Shown here: piece after piece, positions 29,787-39,664 of the stretch
How the letters are laid out: each line of letters starts with the position of its first letter
Numbering within the stretch: the stretch's first letter is position 1
Assembly (NCBI RefSeq): GCF_022836435.1
Contig: NZ_BQXC01000001.1
Span: forward strand, 1,004,121 to 1,068,120
DNA: 64,000 bases
Direction of reading: 5' to 3'
DNA from: Nitrosomonas sp. PY1
GTDB taxonomy: Bacteria; Pseudomonadota; Gammaproteobacteria; Burkholderiales; Nitrosomonadaceae
Notes under the pieces: model-generated
Databases searched by the model: none
The model's input: only the letters and a program-made list of their open reading frames with translations
What the model was told of the DNA's origin: nothing
Made by a program: the position numbers and the translations under genes

Positions 29787-30869
29787 ATGTCAAATCCTTT
29801 TACTCCTGAGCAACTTATCCGCAAAGAAATTTTTTCTCTTTCGGCTTATCATGTACCACCGGCAATCGGCATGATAAAGCTTGATGCGATGGAAAATCCT
29901 TATTTGCTTCCGATGTTCCTCCGCAAAGAAATTGCTTTGCTAGCTGAAAATGCTCCCATCAATCGCTATCCGGATGCGAGCGCTATGGCATTAAAGAAAA
30001 CACTGCGCGATCATTTGAGAATATCGGATGAAATGGATATTTTGTTGGGTAATGGTTCAGATGAAATCATCCAGATGATAGCAATGGCAATTGCCAAACC
30101 CAATGCAGTATTGATGAGTGTTGAACCGGCTTTCGTCATGTTTCGTATGATTGCAACCTTTGCTAATACTCAATATGTTGGTGTGACGCTTAATAAAGAT
30201 TTCACGATAGATCTCGATGCGATGCTATTTGCTATAGCAAAGCACAATCCGGCAGTAATTTTTCTGGCTTATCCAAATAATCCTACCGGGAATCTATTCG
30301 ATGAGGAGGCTATTTTGCGTATTATTGCGGCAACTTCTGGTCTTGTCGTCATTGATGAGGCTTATCATGTGTTTGCCAATGCCAGCATGATAGACCGATT
30401 GGGTAGCTTCCCTAATGTACTGCTAATGCGTACTTTATCTAAAGTCGGATTGGCAGGATTGCGACTGGGGCTATTGGTAGGGCGCACACAATGGTTGCGG
30501 CACTTTGAAAAGATACGTTTGCCGTATAATATCAGTACCATGACACAATTGATTACAGAGAAAGTTTTGCAACATACTGACATATTATCGCAACAAGCTG
30601 ATGCCATAAAATTAGAGCGTGTAAAAGTAAATGCATCGCTGAGTGCTATGAATGGTATTGAAGTTTTTCCTTCGCGCGCCAATTTTATTTTATTTCGCGT
30701 GAAAAATGCTGGTCAGGTATTTCAATCTTTGAAGCAACGTTGTATATTGATAAAAAATCTAGACGGTACTCACCCTCTATTAGAGAATTGCTTGCGTATT
30801 ACAATAGGAATGCCTGAAGAAAATACACAATTTTGTTCAGCATTGCATGACATTATTAGCCAAACATAA
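29787..30869 (+). CDS. hisC: Histidinol-phosphate aminotransferase
   Basis: 360 aa PLP class I/II aminotransferase. '[11 protein letters not shown]', '[12 protein letters not shown]' and the PLP lysine in '[14 protein letters not shown]' are present. Converts imidazole-acetol phosphate to histidinol phosphate. First gene of the local his cluster; the hisB start is only 49 bp downstream. Confidence 0.95.
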   Translation: MSNPFTPEQLIRKEIFSLSAYHVPPAIGMIKLDAMENPYLLPMFLRKEIALLAENAPINRYPDASAMALKKTLRDHLRISDEMDILLGNGSDEIIQMIAMAIAKPNAVLMSVEPAFVMFRMIATFANTQYVGVTLNKDFTIDLDAMLFAIAKHNPAVIFLAYPNNPTGNLFDEEAILRIIAATSGLVVIDEAYHVFANASMIDRLGSFPNVLLMRTLSKVGLAGLRLGLLVGRTQWLRHFEKIRLPYNISTMTQLITEKVLQHTDILSQQADAIKLERVKVNASLSAMNGIEVFPSRANFILFRVKNAGQVFQSLKQRCILIKNLDGTHPLLENCLRITIGMPEENTQFCSALHDIISQT

Positions 30870-30918
30870 ATATCCTAACTCTACAAACGGTTACTCTTTT
30901 CGAATTCCTCAACGCAAT

Positions 30919-31506
30919 ATGCGCCAAGCCCAGGTTATAAGAAACACGCTGGAAACACAAATTAGTGTTACGCTAAATTTAGATGGTAGCGGTCGCTCCG
31001 ATTTTAAGACCAGTGTTCCTTTTCTGGATCATATGCTCGACCAAATTGCCCGTCATGGCCTGATAGATCTGGAGATTACTGCAAAAGGTGATTTACATAT
31101 TGATGCACATCACACAGTAGAAGATATCGGTATTTCATTAGGGCAAGGTTTTGCCAAGGCAGTTGGTGATAAGAAAGGATTGAGGCGTTATGGGCATGCC
31201 TACGTTCCTCTCGATGAAGCATTATCACGCGTTGTTATTGATTTGTCCGGGCGCCCTGGATTGGTATTCAATGTGAATTTCTCGCGCGCGCGTATTGGTG
31301 ATTTTGATGTTGATTTGATTCAAGAGTTTTTTCAGGGATTCGTTAATCATGCGGGCGCTACAGTGCATATTGAAAATTTGTATGGGAGGAATGCACATCA
31401 CCAGGCCGAAACGATTTTCAAAGCTTTTGGGCGGGCTTTGCGAGTTGCCGTCGAACAAGATCCAGTAATGTCGGATGTGATTCCATCAACTAAAGGTAGT
31501 TTATAA
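30919..31506 (+). CDS. hisB: Imidazoleglycerol-phosphate dehydratase
   Basis: 195 aa from ATG 30919 ('[17 protein letters not shown]'), the normal family start; the frame is open 24 codons further upstream, overlapping hisC. Two metal-binding half-domains show '[13 protein letters not shown]' and '[13 protein letters not shown]', repeated as '[12 protein letters not shown]' and '[18 protein letters not shown]'. Monofunctional (no phosphatase domain), as in most betaproteobacteria. Confidence 0.95.
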   Translation: MRQAQVIRNTLETQISVTLNLDGSGRSDFKTSVPFLDHMLDQIARHGLIDLEITAKGDLHIDAHHTVEDIGISLGQGFAKAVGDKKGLRRYGHAYVPLDEALSRVVIDLSGRPGLVFNVNFSRARIGDFDVDLIQEFFQGFVNHAGATVHIENLYGRNAHHQAETIFKAFGRALRVAVEQDPVMSDVIPSTKGSL

Positions 31507-31528
31507 AGTATTTTTTGAGTAATAGATT

Positions 31529-32167
31529 GTGACTGATATTGCAATTGTTGATTATGGGATGGGTAATCTTCGCTCCGTCCATAAAGCTTTGGAACATGTT
31601 GCACCCAATGCCTCGATCGTAGTGACGAATGATCCGCGCGAAGTCGAGAAAGCTGATCGAGTCGTTGTTCCGGGGCAAGGCGCTATGCGTAATTGCATGC
31701 ATGAGCTGGAGATGTGTGGATTACGTCAAGCAGTTATAAGGGCTGCAGAATGTAAGCCTTTTCTTGGCATCTGTATTGGTCTGCAAATGTTGTTTGAGGA
31801 AAGCGAGGAGGGGCATACTGCGGGGTTAAATATACTGCCTGGCAAGGTTGTCCGTTTTCCAGAGTCGGCTATGAATACAGCCGATGGAGAAAAATTAAAA
31901 GTGCCACACATGGGGTGGAATCAGGTCTATCAAACTATGATGCATCCGCTGTGGGACGGTATTCGAGAGGACGCACGATTTTACTTTGTTCACAGTTATT
32001 ATGTTGAAACGCCGGATGTTACATCGATTGTCGGTCGTAGTCACTATCCAATGCCGTTTACTTGTGCGGTTGCTAAAGATAATCTTTTTGCGGTACAGTT
32101 TCATCCTGAGAAAAGCCAGTCGGCTGGTTTGATGCTATTGAGTAATTTTGCCAAATGGGTACCGTAA
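31529..32167 (+). CDS. hisH: Imidazole glycerol phosphate synthase, glutaminase subunit
   Basis: 212 aa, GTG start. Class I glutamine amidotransferase with nucleophile Cys in 'FLGICIGLQMLFEES' and the catalytic His/Glu in 'AVQFHPEKSQ'. Supplies ammonia to HisF. Confidence 0.95.
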   Translation: MTDIAIVDYGMGNLRSVHKALEHVAPNASIVVTNDPREVEKADRVVVPGQGAMRNCMHELEMCGLRQAVIRAAECKPFLGICIGLQMLFEESEEGHTAGLNILPGKVVRFPESAMNTADGEKLKVPHMGWNQVYQTMMHPLWDGIREDARFYFVHSYYVETPDVTSIVGRSHYPMPFTCAVAKDNLFAVQFHPEKSQSAGLMLLSNFAKWVP

Positions 32168-32229
32168 TCAGTCATTCCGAGAGTTAGGTAAATTAATAAG
32201 TACTTTTCACGCATTAATCTTGATAAATC

Positions 32230-32985
32230 ATGTTGATAATTCCAGCAATCGATCTTAAAGACGGTGATTGTGTTCGTCTCAAGCAGGGCGTCATGGAGGA
32301 CGCAACAATATTCTCCAAAAAACCGGGCGATATGGCTTTACACTGGCTAAATCAAGGAGCTAGGAGGCTGCACTTGGTTGATTTGAATGGGGCATTGGCA
32401 GGAAAACCTAAAAATGAACCGACAATTCGTGAAATCGTGCAAGCCATTAATGGTCAAATTCCAATTCAACTTGGTGGTGGTATACGTGATTTGGATACTA
32501 TTGAACGTTACCTGGATGGTGGTATCAGTTATATGATTATTGGCACGGCTGCTATTAAAATACCGGGGTTTTTGCATGATGCATGCTACGCTTTCCCGGG
32601 GCAAATCATGGTCGGACTAGATGCGAAAGAAGGTAAAGTTGCGGTTGATGGGTGGTCAAAAATAACTGGACATGATGTCGTTGATCTTGCGAAGAAATTT
32701 GAAGATTATGGTATCGAGGCCATCATTTATACGGATATCGGTCGAGATGGAATGCTCAGTGGTTTGAATACACAAGCTACGAGTGATTTAGCCAGACAAC
32801 TTACAGTACCAGTAATTGCTAGTGGTGGCATTACCAATATTGAAGATGTTCATAAGTTGTGCGAAATCGAGTCGGAAGGAATCATTGGTGCAATTACGGG
32901 ACGTGCTATTTATGAAGGCTCATTAGATTTCAAAGAAGCTCAGGTTTTGGCAGATATACTGAGTGTTGGCAATACGGCTTCTTGA
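32230..32985 (+). CDS. hisA: ProFAR isomerase
   Basis: 251 aa TIM barrel. Catalytic Asp in '[17 protein letters not shown]', phosphate loops '[16 protein letters not shown]' and '[12 protein letters not shown]'. Fourth step of histidine synthesis. Paralogous to HisF downstream. Confidence 0.96.
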   Translation: MLIIPAIDLKDGDCVRLKQGVMEDATIFSKKPGDMALHWLNQGARRLHLVDLNGALAGKPKNEPTIREIVQAINGQIPIQLGGGIRDLDTIERYLDGGISYMIIGTAAIKIPGFLHDACYAFPGQIMVGLDAKEGKVAVDGWSKITGHDVVDLAKKFEDYGIEAIIYTDIGRDGMLSGLNTQATSDLARQLTVPVIASGGITNIEDVHKLCEIESEGIIGAITGRAIYEGSLDFKEAQVLADILSVGNTAS

Positions 32986-33064
32986 TACTCTTGTTTATTT
33001 AATACCTTATTACACCATAATCCTCTTTATTTTTCCCCTATAACTATAACGCATTCGTTGTTAA

Positions 33065-33838
33065 ATGAGCCTTGCCAAACGTATTATTCCATGCCTGGAT
33101 GTCACCGATGGGCGTGTTGTGAAAGGTGTTAATTTTGTTGAATTACGTGATGCCGGAGATCCCGTTGAGATTTCGCGACGTTATGATGAACAAGGGGCAG
33201 ATGAACTGACTTTTCTTGATATCACGGCAAGCTCGGATAATCGTGATTTAATTTTGCATATCATCGAAGCCGTTGCTGCAAAGGTATTTATACCTTTGAC
33301 CGTTGGAGGGGGAGTGCGTCAGGTTGAAGATATTCGTAGACTACTGAATGCCGGCGCAGATAAGGTGAGTATCAATACTTCTGCGATTATGAACCCACAG
33401 CTAATTGCCGAAGCATCTGATCATTACGGTTCGCAATGTATTGTCGTAGCGATCGATGCGAAAAAAGTCAATGTGCTAGGCGATGCATCGCGCTGGGAGG
33501 TATTTACACATGGTGGTCGTAAAGCTACAGGTATTGATGCCATTGGGTGGGCAAAAAAAATGCAGGCGCTAGGCGCTGGTGAAATCTTGCTGACTAGTAT
33601 GGATCGAGATGGTACGCGCAATGGTTTTGATATCGAATTAACGCACGCAATATCTGATGCAGTCAGTATTCCAGTCATCGCCAGTGGTGGCGTTGGAAAT
33701 CTTGATCACTTAGTGGACGGCATTCTGCGAGGCCGTGCCGATGCCGTATTGGCAGCCAGTATTTTTCATTATGGAGAGTTTACTGTGCAACAAGCTAAGG
33801 AATATATGCAGCAGCATGGTATCGAAGTTCGATTGTGA
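33065..33838 (+). CDS. hisF: Imidazole glycerol phosphate synthase, cyclase subunit
   Basis: 257 aa TIM barrel. '[18 protein letters not shown]' at the N-terminus with catalytic Asp, '[17 protein letters not shown]', '[15 protein letters not shown]' with the second catalytic Asp. Works with HisH. Confidence 0.97.
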   Translation: MSLAKRIIPCLDVTDGRVVKGVNFVELRDAGDPVEISRRYDEQGADELTFLDITASSDNRDLILHIIEAVAAKVFIPLTVGGGVRQVEDIRRLLNAGADKVSINTSAIMNPQLIAEASDHYGSQCIVVAIDAKKVNVLGDASRWEVFTHGGRKATGIDAIGWAKKMQALGAGEILLTSMDRDGTRNGFDIELTHAISDAVSIPVIASGGVGNLDHLVDGILRGRADAVLAASIFHYGEFTVQQAKEYMQQHGIEVRL

Positions 33839-33914
33839 TGTTAGAATGACGGCTTATTGCGATAGTGATTGCTGCAATCTTTAATCTTCAGTGCTAAATT
33901 ATAATAATACAAAT

Positions 33915-34304
33915 ATGTCGGATGCGTGGCTTAATAAAATTAATTGGTCTGATGATGGCTTGATACCCGTTATAGCCCAAGAGGTTGATACAGGTAAAGT
34001 ATTGATGTTTGCTTGGATGAATCGAGATGGATTGAAGCTCACAGTCGAGAAAAAAGAAGCGGTTTATTGGTCCCGTTCTCGCAAAAAATTGTGGCATAAG
34101 GGCGAAGAATCTGGTCATACGCAAAAAATAAAAGCTATTTATCTGGATTGCGACGAGGATGTATTGCTTTTAGTCGTTGAGCAAACGGGCGGAATTGCTT
34201 GTCATACAGGAAGACATCATTGTTTTTTTCAAAAATTGGAAGATGGTGAATGGGTTATTTCCGATCCAGTTATTAAAGACCCGGAGTATATATACGCCAA
34301 ATGA
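33915..34304 (+). CDS. hisI: Phosphoribosyl-AMP cyclohydrolase
   Basis: 129 aa from ATG 33915 ('[19 protein letters not shown]'); a GTG 8 codons upstream is open but unlikely. '[20 protein letters not shown]' core and the Zn/Mg ligands '[10 protein letters not shown]' and '[11 protein letters not shown]' are present. Overlaps the hisE start by 4 bp (ATGA), implying coupled translation. Confidence 0.95.
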   Translation: MSDAWLNKINWSDDGLIPVIAQEVDTGKVLMFAWMNRDGLKLTVEKKEAVYWSRSRKKLWHKGEESGHTQKIKAIYLDCDEDVLLLVVEQTGGIACHTGRHHCFFQKLEDGEWVISDPVIKDPEYIYAK

Positions 34305-34624
34305 GTCACTCGACAGTCTTAGACCGACTTGCGCAGTCCATTGAAGCCAGAAAGCATGGAGATGCTGAAACTTCTTATGTGGCGAAATTGTTACAGAGTG
34401 GTCAGGATAAAATCTTAAAGAAAATCGCTGAGGAATCTGCAGAGACATTGATGGCTTCGAAAGATGGTGATGTACACCAAGTAGTATATGAAACTGCTGA
34501 TCTATGGTTTCATTGTATGATACTACTGGCTCATCATAATCTAAGTCCTGATGATGTATTTAAAGAGCTTGAGAGACGCGAGGGAGTTTCTGGTATCACA
34601 GAGAAGAAATCGAGAATAACCTGA
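34301..34624 (+). CDS. hisE: Phosphoribosyl-ATP pyrophosphatase
   Basis: 107 aa all-alpha MazG-like fold: '[24 protein letters not shown]' region and '[19 protein letters not shown]' carry the acidic metal-binding residues. Separate from HisI, as usual in proteobacteria of this group. Confidence 0.95.
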   Translation: MSHSTVLDRLAQSIEARKHGDAETSYVAKLLQSGQDKILKKIAEESAETLMASKDGDVHQVVYETADLWFHCMILLAHHNLSPDDVFKELERREGVSGITEKKSRIT

Positions 34625-34634
34625 TTGGGCACTT

Positions 34635-34985
34635 ATGGATAACTGTATATTTTGTAAAATTATCAGAAAAGAGATTCCATGCAACAAAATTTACGAGGAT
34701 ACTGATATCATCATTTTTAATGATATCAATCCGGCTGCTCCAGTACATTTTTTAATGATCCCCAAACAACACATCGATTCTCTTTATGATACTCAAGATG
34801 ATCAACAGAGTCTTTTAGGTAAGATGCTGCTATTGGCGCCTAAATTGGCAAAAGAGCAGGGTTGTGAAGATGGGTTTCGTGTTGTAATTAATACGGGTCG
34901 TGTAGGTGGGCAAGAAGTTTTCCATTTACATATTCATGTTATTGGTGGCAGAGAGCGACTGGCTCCTATGATACATTCAAATTAA
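34635..34985 (+). CDS. HIT-family nucleotide hydrolase (HinT-like)
   Basis: 116 aa. HIT motif 'HLHIHVIGG' near the C-terminus and 'CIFCKIIRKEIPCNKIYED' at the N-terminus. HinT enzymes hydrolyse AMP-lysine/phosphoramidates. Located between hisE and tatA, a conserved order in nitrosomonads and many betaproteobacteria. Confidence 0.94.
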   Translation: MDNCIFCKIIRKEIPCNKIYEDTDIIIFNDINPAAPVHFLMIPKQHIDSLYDTQDDQQSLLGKMLLLAPKLAKEQGCEDGFRVVINTGRVGGQEVFHLHIHVIGGRERLAPMIHSN

Positions 34986-35028
34986 AGATGCTGTGTTGTC
35001 TTGCGTTAATCCATTCTAAGGAGAGCTA

Positions 35029-35337
35029 ATGGGCACATTTAGTATTTGGCACTGGCTTATCGTACTAATTATTGTGGTGTTGGTATTTGGCACCAAGAAA
35101 TTACGTAATTTAGGAAGTGATTTGGGCGGTGCGCTAAAAGGATTTAAAGATGGCATGAAAGAAGCGGACACGAGCCATTCTACTGCTTCGACTCAAAAAA
35201 CCGACGATCGTATCATTGATGTGCAAGCAAAAAGAGAAGATGCAGCACAAGCCTTTCACGATAATATCAACAAAGAACAGTCTAATAATTCTGCTTCATC
35301 GGTAAAAACGGACCATCATAACACCACTGTAAAATAA
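35029..35337 (+). CDS. tatA: Sec-independent translocase TatA
   Basis: 102 aa. Single N-terminal membrane helix '[19 protein letters not shown]', then the amphipathic helix with '[18 protein letters not shown]' and a charged, disordered tail. Forms the Tat pore. AAGGAG ribosome site. Confidence 0.95.
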   Translation: MGTFSIWHWLIVLIIVVLVFGTKKLRNLGSDLGGALKGFKDGMKEADTSHSTASTQKTDDRIIDVQAKREDAAQAFHDNINKEQSNNSASSVKTDHHNTTVK

Positions 35338-35380
35338 TGTTTTTCAATTCGCGCAATCTCTAGATTGTAGAATAAAAATT

Positions 35381-35755
35381 ATGTTTGATATCAGTTTTAT
35401 GGAGTTATTGGTTATTTCTTTAGTTGCATTGATTGTGATCGGTCCTGAACGGCTTCCGATCGTGGCTAAAACACTGGGTAATTTGTATGGCCGCTGTCGT
35501 AGTTTTGTGTATAGCGTCAGAACTGATATCCATAATGAAATACGTATGGAAGAATTGAAAGAAATGCAATCTTCTATTGAAGAAACGGTTCATTCTGTAG
35601 AGCAGTCTGCGCAACATAATATCAATCAAATCAAAGCAGGTCTCGCAGGTGATTCTATCCGAGAGGAAGACTTATCTTCGCGAACAAATACAAATCAGGC
35701 TGTCACAAAACCTCAAGCCGATACTTCAGCTAAGCATGATTCGAGCAATGGATAG
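35381..35755 (+). CDS. tatB: Sec-independent translocase TatB
   Basis: 124 aa. N-terminal helix starting 'MFDISFMELLVISLVAL' followed by 'GPERLPIVAKTLG', the TatB signature. With TatC it recognises twin-arginine signals such as that of the carbonic anhydrase at 15497. Confidence 0.94.
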   Translation: MFDISFMELLVISLVALIVIGPERLPIVAKTLGNLYGRCRSFVYSVRTDIHNEIRMEELKEMQSSIEETVHSVEQSAQHNINQIKAGLAGDSIREEDLSSRTNTNQAVTKPQADTSAKHDSSNG

Positions 35756-35779
35756 CTTGATTGCAGTAATAATACAGCG

Positions 35780-36550
35780 ATGATTGAAGGCTCATTACTA
35801 TCGCATTTAGTTGAATTACGCACCAGAACCATACGTATTTTGGGTGTCATCATGCTAGGGTTTCTCCCATGCGCTTTTTTTGCTCGTGAGCTATATACTT
35901 TACTTGCTCAACCACTTTTAGAAAAACTACCGCAAGGCGGGCAAATGATTGCTACCGATGTGGCAACTCCGTTTTTTGTACCGATGAAAGTTGCTTTGAT
36001 GGTTGCTTTCGTATTAACGCTACCACATACTTTGTATCAAATCTGGGCTTTTGTTGCGCCTGGGTTGTATGCGCATGAAAGGCGCTTGGCTGTGCCATTG
36101 GTTGTTGGCAGCAGCTTACTGTTTTTTTCGGGGATGGCTTTTGCCTACTTCGCCGCTTTGCCATTGGTGTTTGAGTTCATTACCTATTTTGCTCCAGAAG
36201 GTGTTGCCGTTATGACGGATATTGGTAATTACCTGAGCTTTGTATTGTCCATGTTTTTGGCGTTTGGTATTACGTTTGAAGTACCGGTGTTTGTTATTAT
36301 TCTGGTTAGAACCGGTGTGATTACTATTGAGAAACTCAAAGAAATTCGTCCTTATGTTATCGTATCAGCGTTTGTCATTGCGGCTATTTTCACGCCTCCC
36401 GATGTTATTTCACAATTTATGCTAGCAGTGCCGCTATGCCTGCTATATGAATTGGGCATAATCGTTGCAACTATTATTGCTTCCAAAGATAGCGCTGCTG
36501 TCCAATCTGCAACTTCATCAGAACAATCTGAACAAAATAGTAAAGAGTAG
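35780..36550 (+). CDS. tatC: Sec-independent translocase TatC
   Basis: 256 aa with six membrane helices. N-terminal 'LLSHLVELRTRTIRI', the conserved 'PHTLYQIWAFVAPGLY' loop and 'FGITFEVPV' are present. Twin-arginine signal receptor. Confidence 0.97.
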   Translation: MIEGSLLSHLVELRTRTIRILGVIMLGFLPCAFFARELYTLLAQPLLEKLPQGGQMIATDVATPFFVPMKVALMVAFVLTLPHTLYQIWAFVAPGLYAHERRLAVPLVVGSSLLFFSGMAFAYFAALPLVFEFITYFAPEGVAVMTDIGNYLSFVLSMFLAFGITFEVPVFVIILVRTGVITIEKLKEIRPYVIVSAFVIAAIFTPPDVISQFMLAVPLCLLYELGIIVATIIASKDSAAVQSATSSEQSEQNSKE

Positions 36551-36695
36551 AATAGCCCTACAGAAACAAATTAATCGATCGTTTGATTGATTACTATCTG
36601 GTTAATAATAAGAAACACGAAACCAATACACGGGATTCTTATCCAAGTGTCGTGAAAGCGGATGTTTTCTGATAATCGTACCAAGGAGAGTATCA

Positions 36696-37280
36696 ATGTC
36701 GAAGAATAAGTTTCTGGGTCGCGTTAAGCGTGCACCGCTAGCTTGGTGTGTGGTTACTATGATACCGATATTTTTCGCGCAACTTGTTATGGCGCAAGCT
36801 CCGGGGATTCGCAATCCTGTCGATGCAAATCAATCACAACAACCGGTCATGTCAACATCGCCCGAAAATTTACAGGAATCTAAAACTAAGTCAACTCGGA
36901 AAATTCACCGTATCGGCACTGCCATTCCTGCATCACCCAACGCGGTCAGTATTAAAAGCACTGAAGCTGGTATGATTCGTAGATCTGCGACATTACCATC
37001 ATCCTCAGGTTGCACAAACTGCGGTATTGTCGATTTTGTTAGTCAATCTCTGCAAGGCAATCAAATGAACGCTATTGTCACTGGTGTTGTAGCTGGAACA
37101 GTTGCAAGAGAAGTCATTCACTCTAGGAATGCAGAGAGCAACCTCAATTCTCCTTATCATGTCGGCATTACATTAAATGATGGTCGACAGGCTGTCATTG
37201 CGTTACCCGATGCATCCAATTTGCAGCAAGGTGATCGCATTAAACTTATTGACGGTACATTATTCATTGATCGTGAGTAA
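36696..37280 (+). CDS. Exported hypothetical protein with glycine-zipper-like C-terminal region
   Basis: 194 aa, not recognised by name. Long N-terminal signal with a basic head ('KFLGRVKRAPLAW') and hydrophobic core ending 'VMAQAPG'. A Ser/Thr/Lys linker leads to 'SGCTNCGIVDFVSQSL' and 'TGVVAGTVAREVIHSR', reminiscent of the small SlyB/17-kDa envelope proteins that place a glycine zipper after a conserved Cys-Gly. The end, 'GDRIKLIDGTLFI', looks like a small beta domain. AAGGAG ribosome site. Last host gene before the prophage. Confidence 0.8.
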   Translation: MSKNKFLGRVKRAPLAWCVVTMIPIFFAQLVMAQAPGIRNPVDANQSQQPVMSTSPENLQESKTKSTRKIHRIGTAIPASPNAVSIKSTEAGMIRRSATLPSSSGCTNCGIVDFVSQSLQGNQMNAIVTGVVAGTVAREVIHSRNAESNLNSPYHVGITLNDGRQAVIALPDASNLQQGDRIKLIDGTLFIDRE

Positions 37281-37842
37281 TGTATATGGCCGGTGAGTAC
37301 AGTATCGAACACGGATTTGCGGCAAAATATTTCTCTGAAGGTTGACGGGGACGTCTACATACTTTTTTGTGATGACATGTAACCGCGAGGATCTCTGAAA
37401 ACGCTCGAGTAGTATTACAACTTCTACGCGTTACATTGTTTTTCTAAACAACTCTACTAAAAATTGATATAACAATGATCCACCATAAGCTATAGCAAGG
37501 ATCGTAGCTATTGCGGCAAAACCGTATAAAATTTTGTTAATCATCATCTATTTAAATTTCTCTGAGTTATATTCTATTAGTTGTAATTGTTGATGGTGTT
37601 TTTGAGGTGCCTTCTGATTGGCTAGCGACATAAGCATAGCTCGCCGTTATTATTGATTTTGTAGAAGGAATTTCTTTGATTTTAGCTTGACATACTGCGA
37701 TATTCGTAAGTACTTGATGGTATCGAAAATACCATACGAAGTGATAGTATGTGTAGATTTCTTATGATACAGTAGGAAGACATGAAATCTTACAAAGGCT
37801 AATAAATTCAGAGGATTTGATGCGTTTATTTAAATTTGAAAT
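37281..37842. other. Long intergenic region at the host-prophage junction
   Basis: About 560 bp. It holds one possible microprotein on the minus strand (37431-37547, listed separately) and a perfect hairpin ATGGTAT-CGAAA-ATACCAT at 37717-37735. No other gene is supported. Confidence 0.6.
37431..37547 (-). CDS. Possible 38-aa single-helix membrane microprotein
   Basis: Reads MMINKILYGFAAIATILAIA then a polar end with 'LFRKTM'. One predicted membrane helix at residues ~5-30. The upstream AGAG is only a weak ribosome site and nothing flanking it adds support, so this is tentative. Confidence 0.35.
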   Translation of the reverse strand: MMINKILYGFAAIATILAIAYGGSLLYQFLVELFRKTM

Positions 37843-37906
37843 GGTGCCCGGAGCCGGAGTCGAACCGGCACGGGCGGTTTAAGCCCGAGGGATTTTAAGT
37901 CCCTTG
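37843..37906 (-). tRNA. 3' half of tRNA-Leu(UAA), prophage attachment site (attL)
   Basis: On the minus strand the sequence runs from the 5' side of the anticodon stem (AAGGGAC), anticodon loop with TAA, long class-II variable arm (CGGGC/GCCCG), T-arm CCGG-TTCGACT-CCGG, acceptor and CCA. The D-arm and 5' acceptor strand are absent: beyond 37906 the sequence is unrelated prophage DNA. The integrase gene begins about 120 bp away. A complete tRNA-Leu is therefore predicted at the other end of the prophage, outside the window. Confidence 0.88.
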
Positions 37907-38024
37907 TTATGTTATTGAATATAAATGTATTTATAGACATATGCGTTCCGCAATTGAGTAAAAATTGATCATCTGAAAGCGTTTATCCATGCGGGCTCTT
38001 TTTGTTTTGCGGAACAGAATTTGA

Positions 38025-39047
38025 TCATTTTGTGGGTGTAACCTTGCTACCTTTTCGCTCTCTAATGTAAGTTTCAGTCATGGTCACAGATGAGTGACCC
38101 AATTGTCTTTGCGCTTGTCTGATATCTCCGCTTGATTCTGCTTTGTCTGTTCCTGCTTTTGCTCTAATATCCCTGAATTGAAAGTCTTTCTTATTGATTC
38201 CAGCCAGCTCACGAGCTTTATCAAATTGACCACGGAAAGAATTGTAAGTGTACCTTTGCCCAGTATCATCGACTATTAAGTATAAGCTGCGGATTTTATA
38301 GAGTGATTTTCTATCGATTATTCTGGCAATTAGCAGTCTTAATTCACCTTCGATACTTATTCTTAGCTTAGCCCCAGTTTTGTTTTGTGTTACGGTTATC
38401 GATCCATCCTGGATGTCATGCTCGGTCATTTTAAGTACGTCTGATGGCCTTTGTCCTGTGAGATAAGCTAAGTCCATGGCGTCGCGCAACGGTTGGCTTG
38501 CTGCTTGATGCACGGCGTTATACATTGCATCATCAACATAAACGTTCTTGCGGCCAGCTTCTTTGAAGCCTTTGATTCCAGCGCATGGATTTGGCAGGTC
38601 AGTGTAACCCCATTCACGAGCTTTGTTCCAGATGTGACTTATTAGTGCCTTCTCGCGGTTAGCTCTAATCGTTTTTCGCCAATCTAGATACTGTCGGATA
38701 TGGATCGGTTTGATTTCATGTAGCGGCGATGGTGGATTATCAAAGAATTTATAGATTTGCTGCAGCTCTCTTAGGTTGTCTTGCTGAGTCGCTTGTGCTT
38801 TGGTAGGAACAACTTCACGAACATAACGTTCTGCAACATATCTAAGTGTAATTATTTTTTGATGTTTTGGCTTTGCGTTGATCTGCAATTCAGTCCATTT
38901 TTTTACGGCCAAAGCGTAGTCATTACCGAGCGGAATTTCTTTGCGAGGCTTGCTGCCAGTGTCATAGTAGTACCATGTTTTTGCACCGCGTTTTCTAGCG
39001 CGCATTCCTTTCGGAAGATTAAAATTTCTTGAAGGTTTCCTGCCCAT
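38025..39047 (-). CDS. Prophage tyrosine integrase
   Basis: 340 aa. N-terminal arm-binding and SAM-like core (residues ~60-150), then the catalytic domain with 'YLTGQRPSDVLKM' (Arg I), a box II in which the usual HxxR reads 'RDIR' ('FRDIRAKAGTD'), 'LGHSSVTMTETYIRE' (His and nucleophile Tyr). The His-to-Arg change in box II is known in phage integrases of this group. Adjacent to the tRNA-Leu attachment site. Confidence 0.93.
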   Translation of the reverse strand: MGRKPSRNFNLPKGMRARKRGAKTWYYYDTGSKPRKEIPLGNDYALAVKKWTELQINAKPKHQKIITLRYVAERYVREVVPTKAQATQQDNLRELQQIYKFFDNPPSPLHEIKPIHIRQYLDWRKTIRANREKALISHIWNKAREWGYTDLPNPCAGIKGFKEAGRKNVYVDDAMYNAVHQAASQPLRDAMDLAYLTGQRPSDVLKMTEHDIQDGSITVTQNKTGAKLRISIEGELRLLIARIIDRKSLYKIRSLYLIVDDTGQRYTYNSFRGQFDKARELAGINKKDFQFRDIRAKAGTDKAESSGDIRQAQRQLGHSSVTMTETYIRERKGSKVTPTK

Positions 39048-39249
39048 GTTTCAACACATTAGGTGCCCATGATTGTTCTTGTTTTATTGTTTGTATCCCG
39101 CCCTCAATCGCTGACTTCGGAACAACAGGGCGGCCTGCCGCATTGATGTAAAATAGTATTCCCATCTTGCGTAACGAGTCAATCTGCCTGGATTTTAGTT
39201 TCGATCCAGAAAGTTTTGCTACATCGTCGTCGTCAAGAAATATGCTCAT
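39019..39249 (-). CDS. DUF4224-domain protein
   Basis: 76 aa from ATG 39249 ('MSIFLDDDDVAKLSG'); the frame is open to 39279. The DUF4224 pattern is clear: 'LSGSKLKSRQIDSLRKMGI' then 'INAAGRPVVPKSAIEG'. Small basic proteins of this family are encoded next to phage integrases and may act as excisionase or directionality factors, which is inference. Overlaps the integrase start by 29 bp. Confidence 0.8.
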   Translation of the reverse strand: MSIFLDDDDVAKLSGSKLKSRQIDSLRKMGILFYINAAGRPVVPKSAIEGGIQTIKQEQSWAPNVLKHGQETFKKF

Positions 39250-39286
39250 TTTTTCGTCACAGAGGTACAAGCCGCCCATGCCTTTG

Positions 39287-39643
39287 TTAGTCTGATGGTT
39301 GCGTTAAGTGATTGAGTAATACGTCAACGACCGATTCCTTCCAGCGGATTTCATAATCAGAGTGACCGTTCCTGTGGAAAGGCTTCATCTCTCCGAATGC
39401 AGTACCAGCTTCAGTTAGTCGCCATTTTTTGTTATCGTCTTTATAGATCATTCCAATTTCGCAAAGCGTTATATTTACTGTTTTGGCGTTCATATTTAAA
39501 TGTTTGCCAATTTCAGTGGCGTTAAGCATGGTTATATCGTCCAGTTTTACGGAAGGAATGGCTCGCATCAATTGGCTGACGTCTTCTCCAGTGCTAACTT
39601 TGATCTGATCAAAAGCATGCGCATAAGCCAATTCAGGCCTCAA
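39287..39643 (-). pseudogene. C-terminal half of split AntA/AntB-type antirepressor
   Basis: 118 aa if started at the TTG 39643; it lies in the same frame as the upstream AntA/AntB gene and is separated from it only by one TAA (39665-39667) plus seven sense codons. The sequence 'LNATEIGKHLNMNAKTVN', 'WRLTEAGTAFGEMKPF', 'HSDYEIRWKESVVDVLLN' matches the C-terminal domain of full-length phage antirepressors. Probably the detached tail of one ~293-aa protein, though independent translation is possible. Confidence 0.7.
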
Positions 39644-39664
39644 TCCTGGGATTGCTGATGCAAG

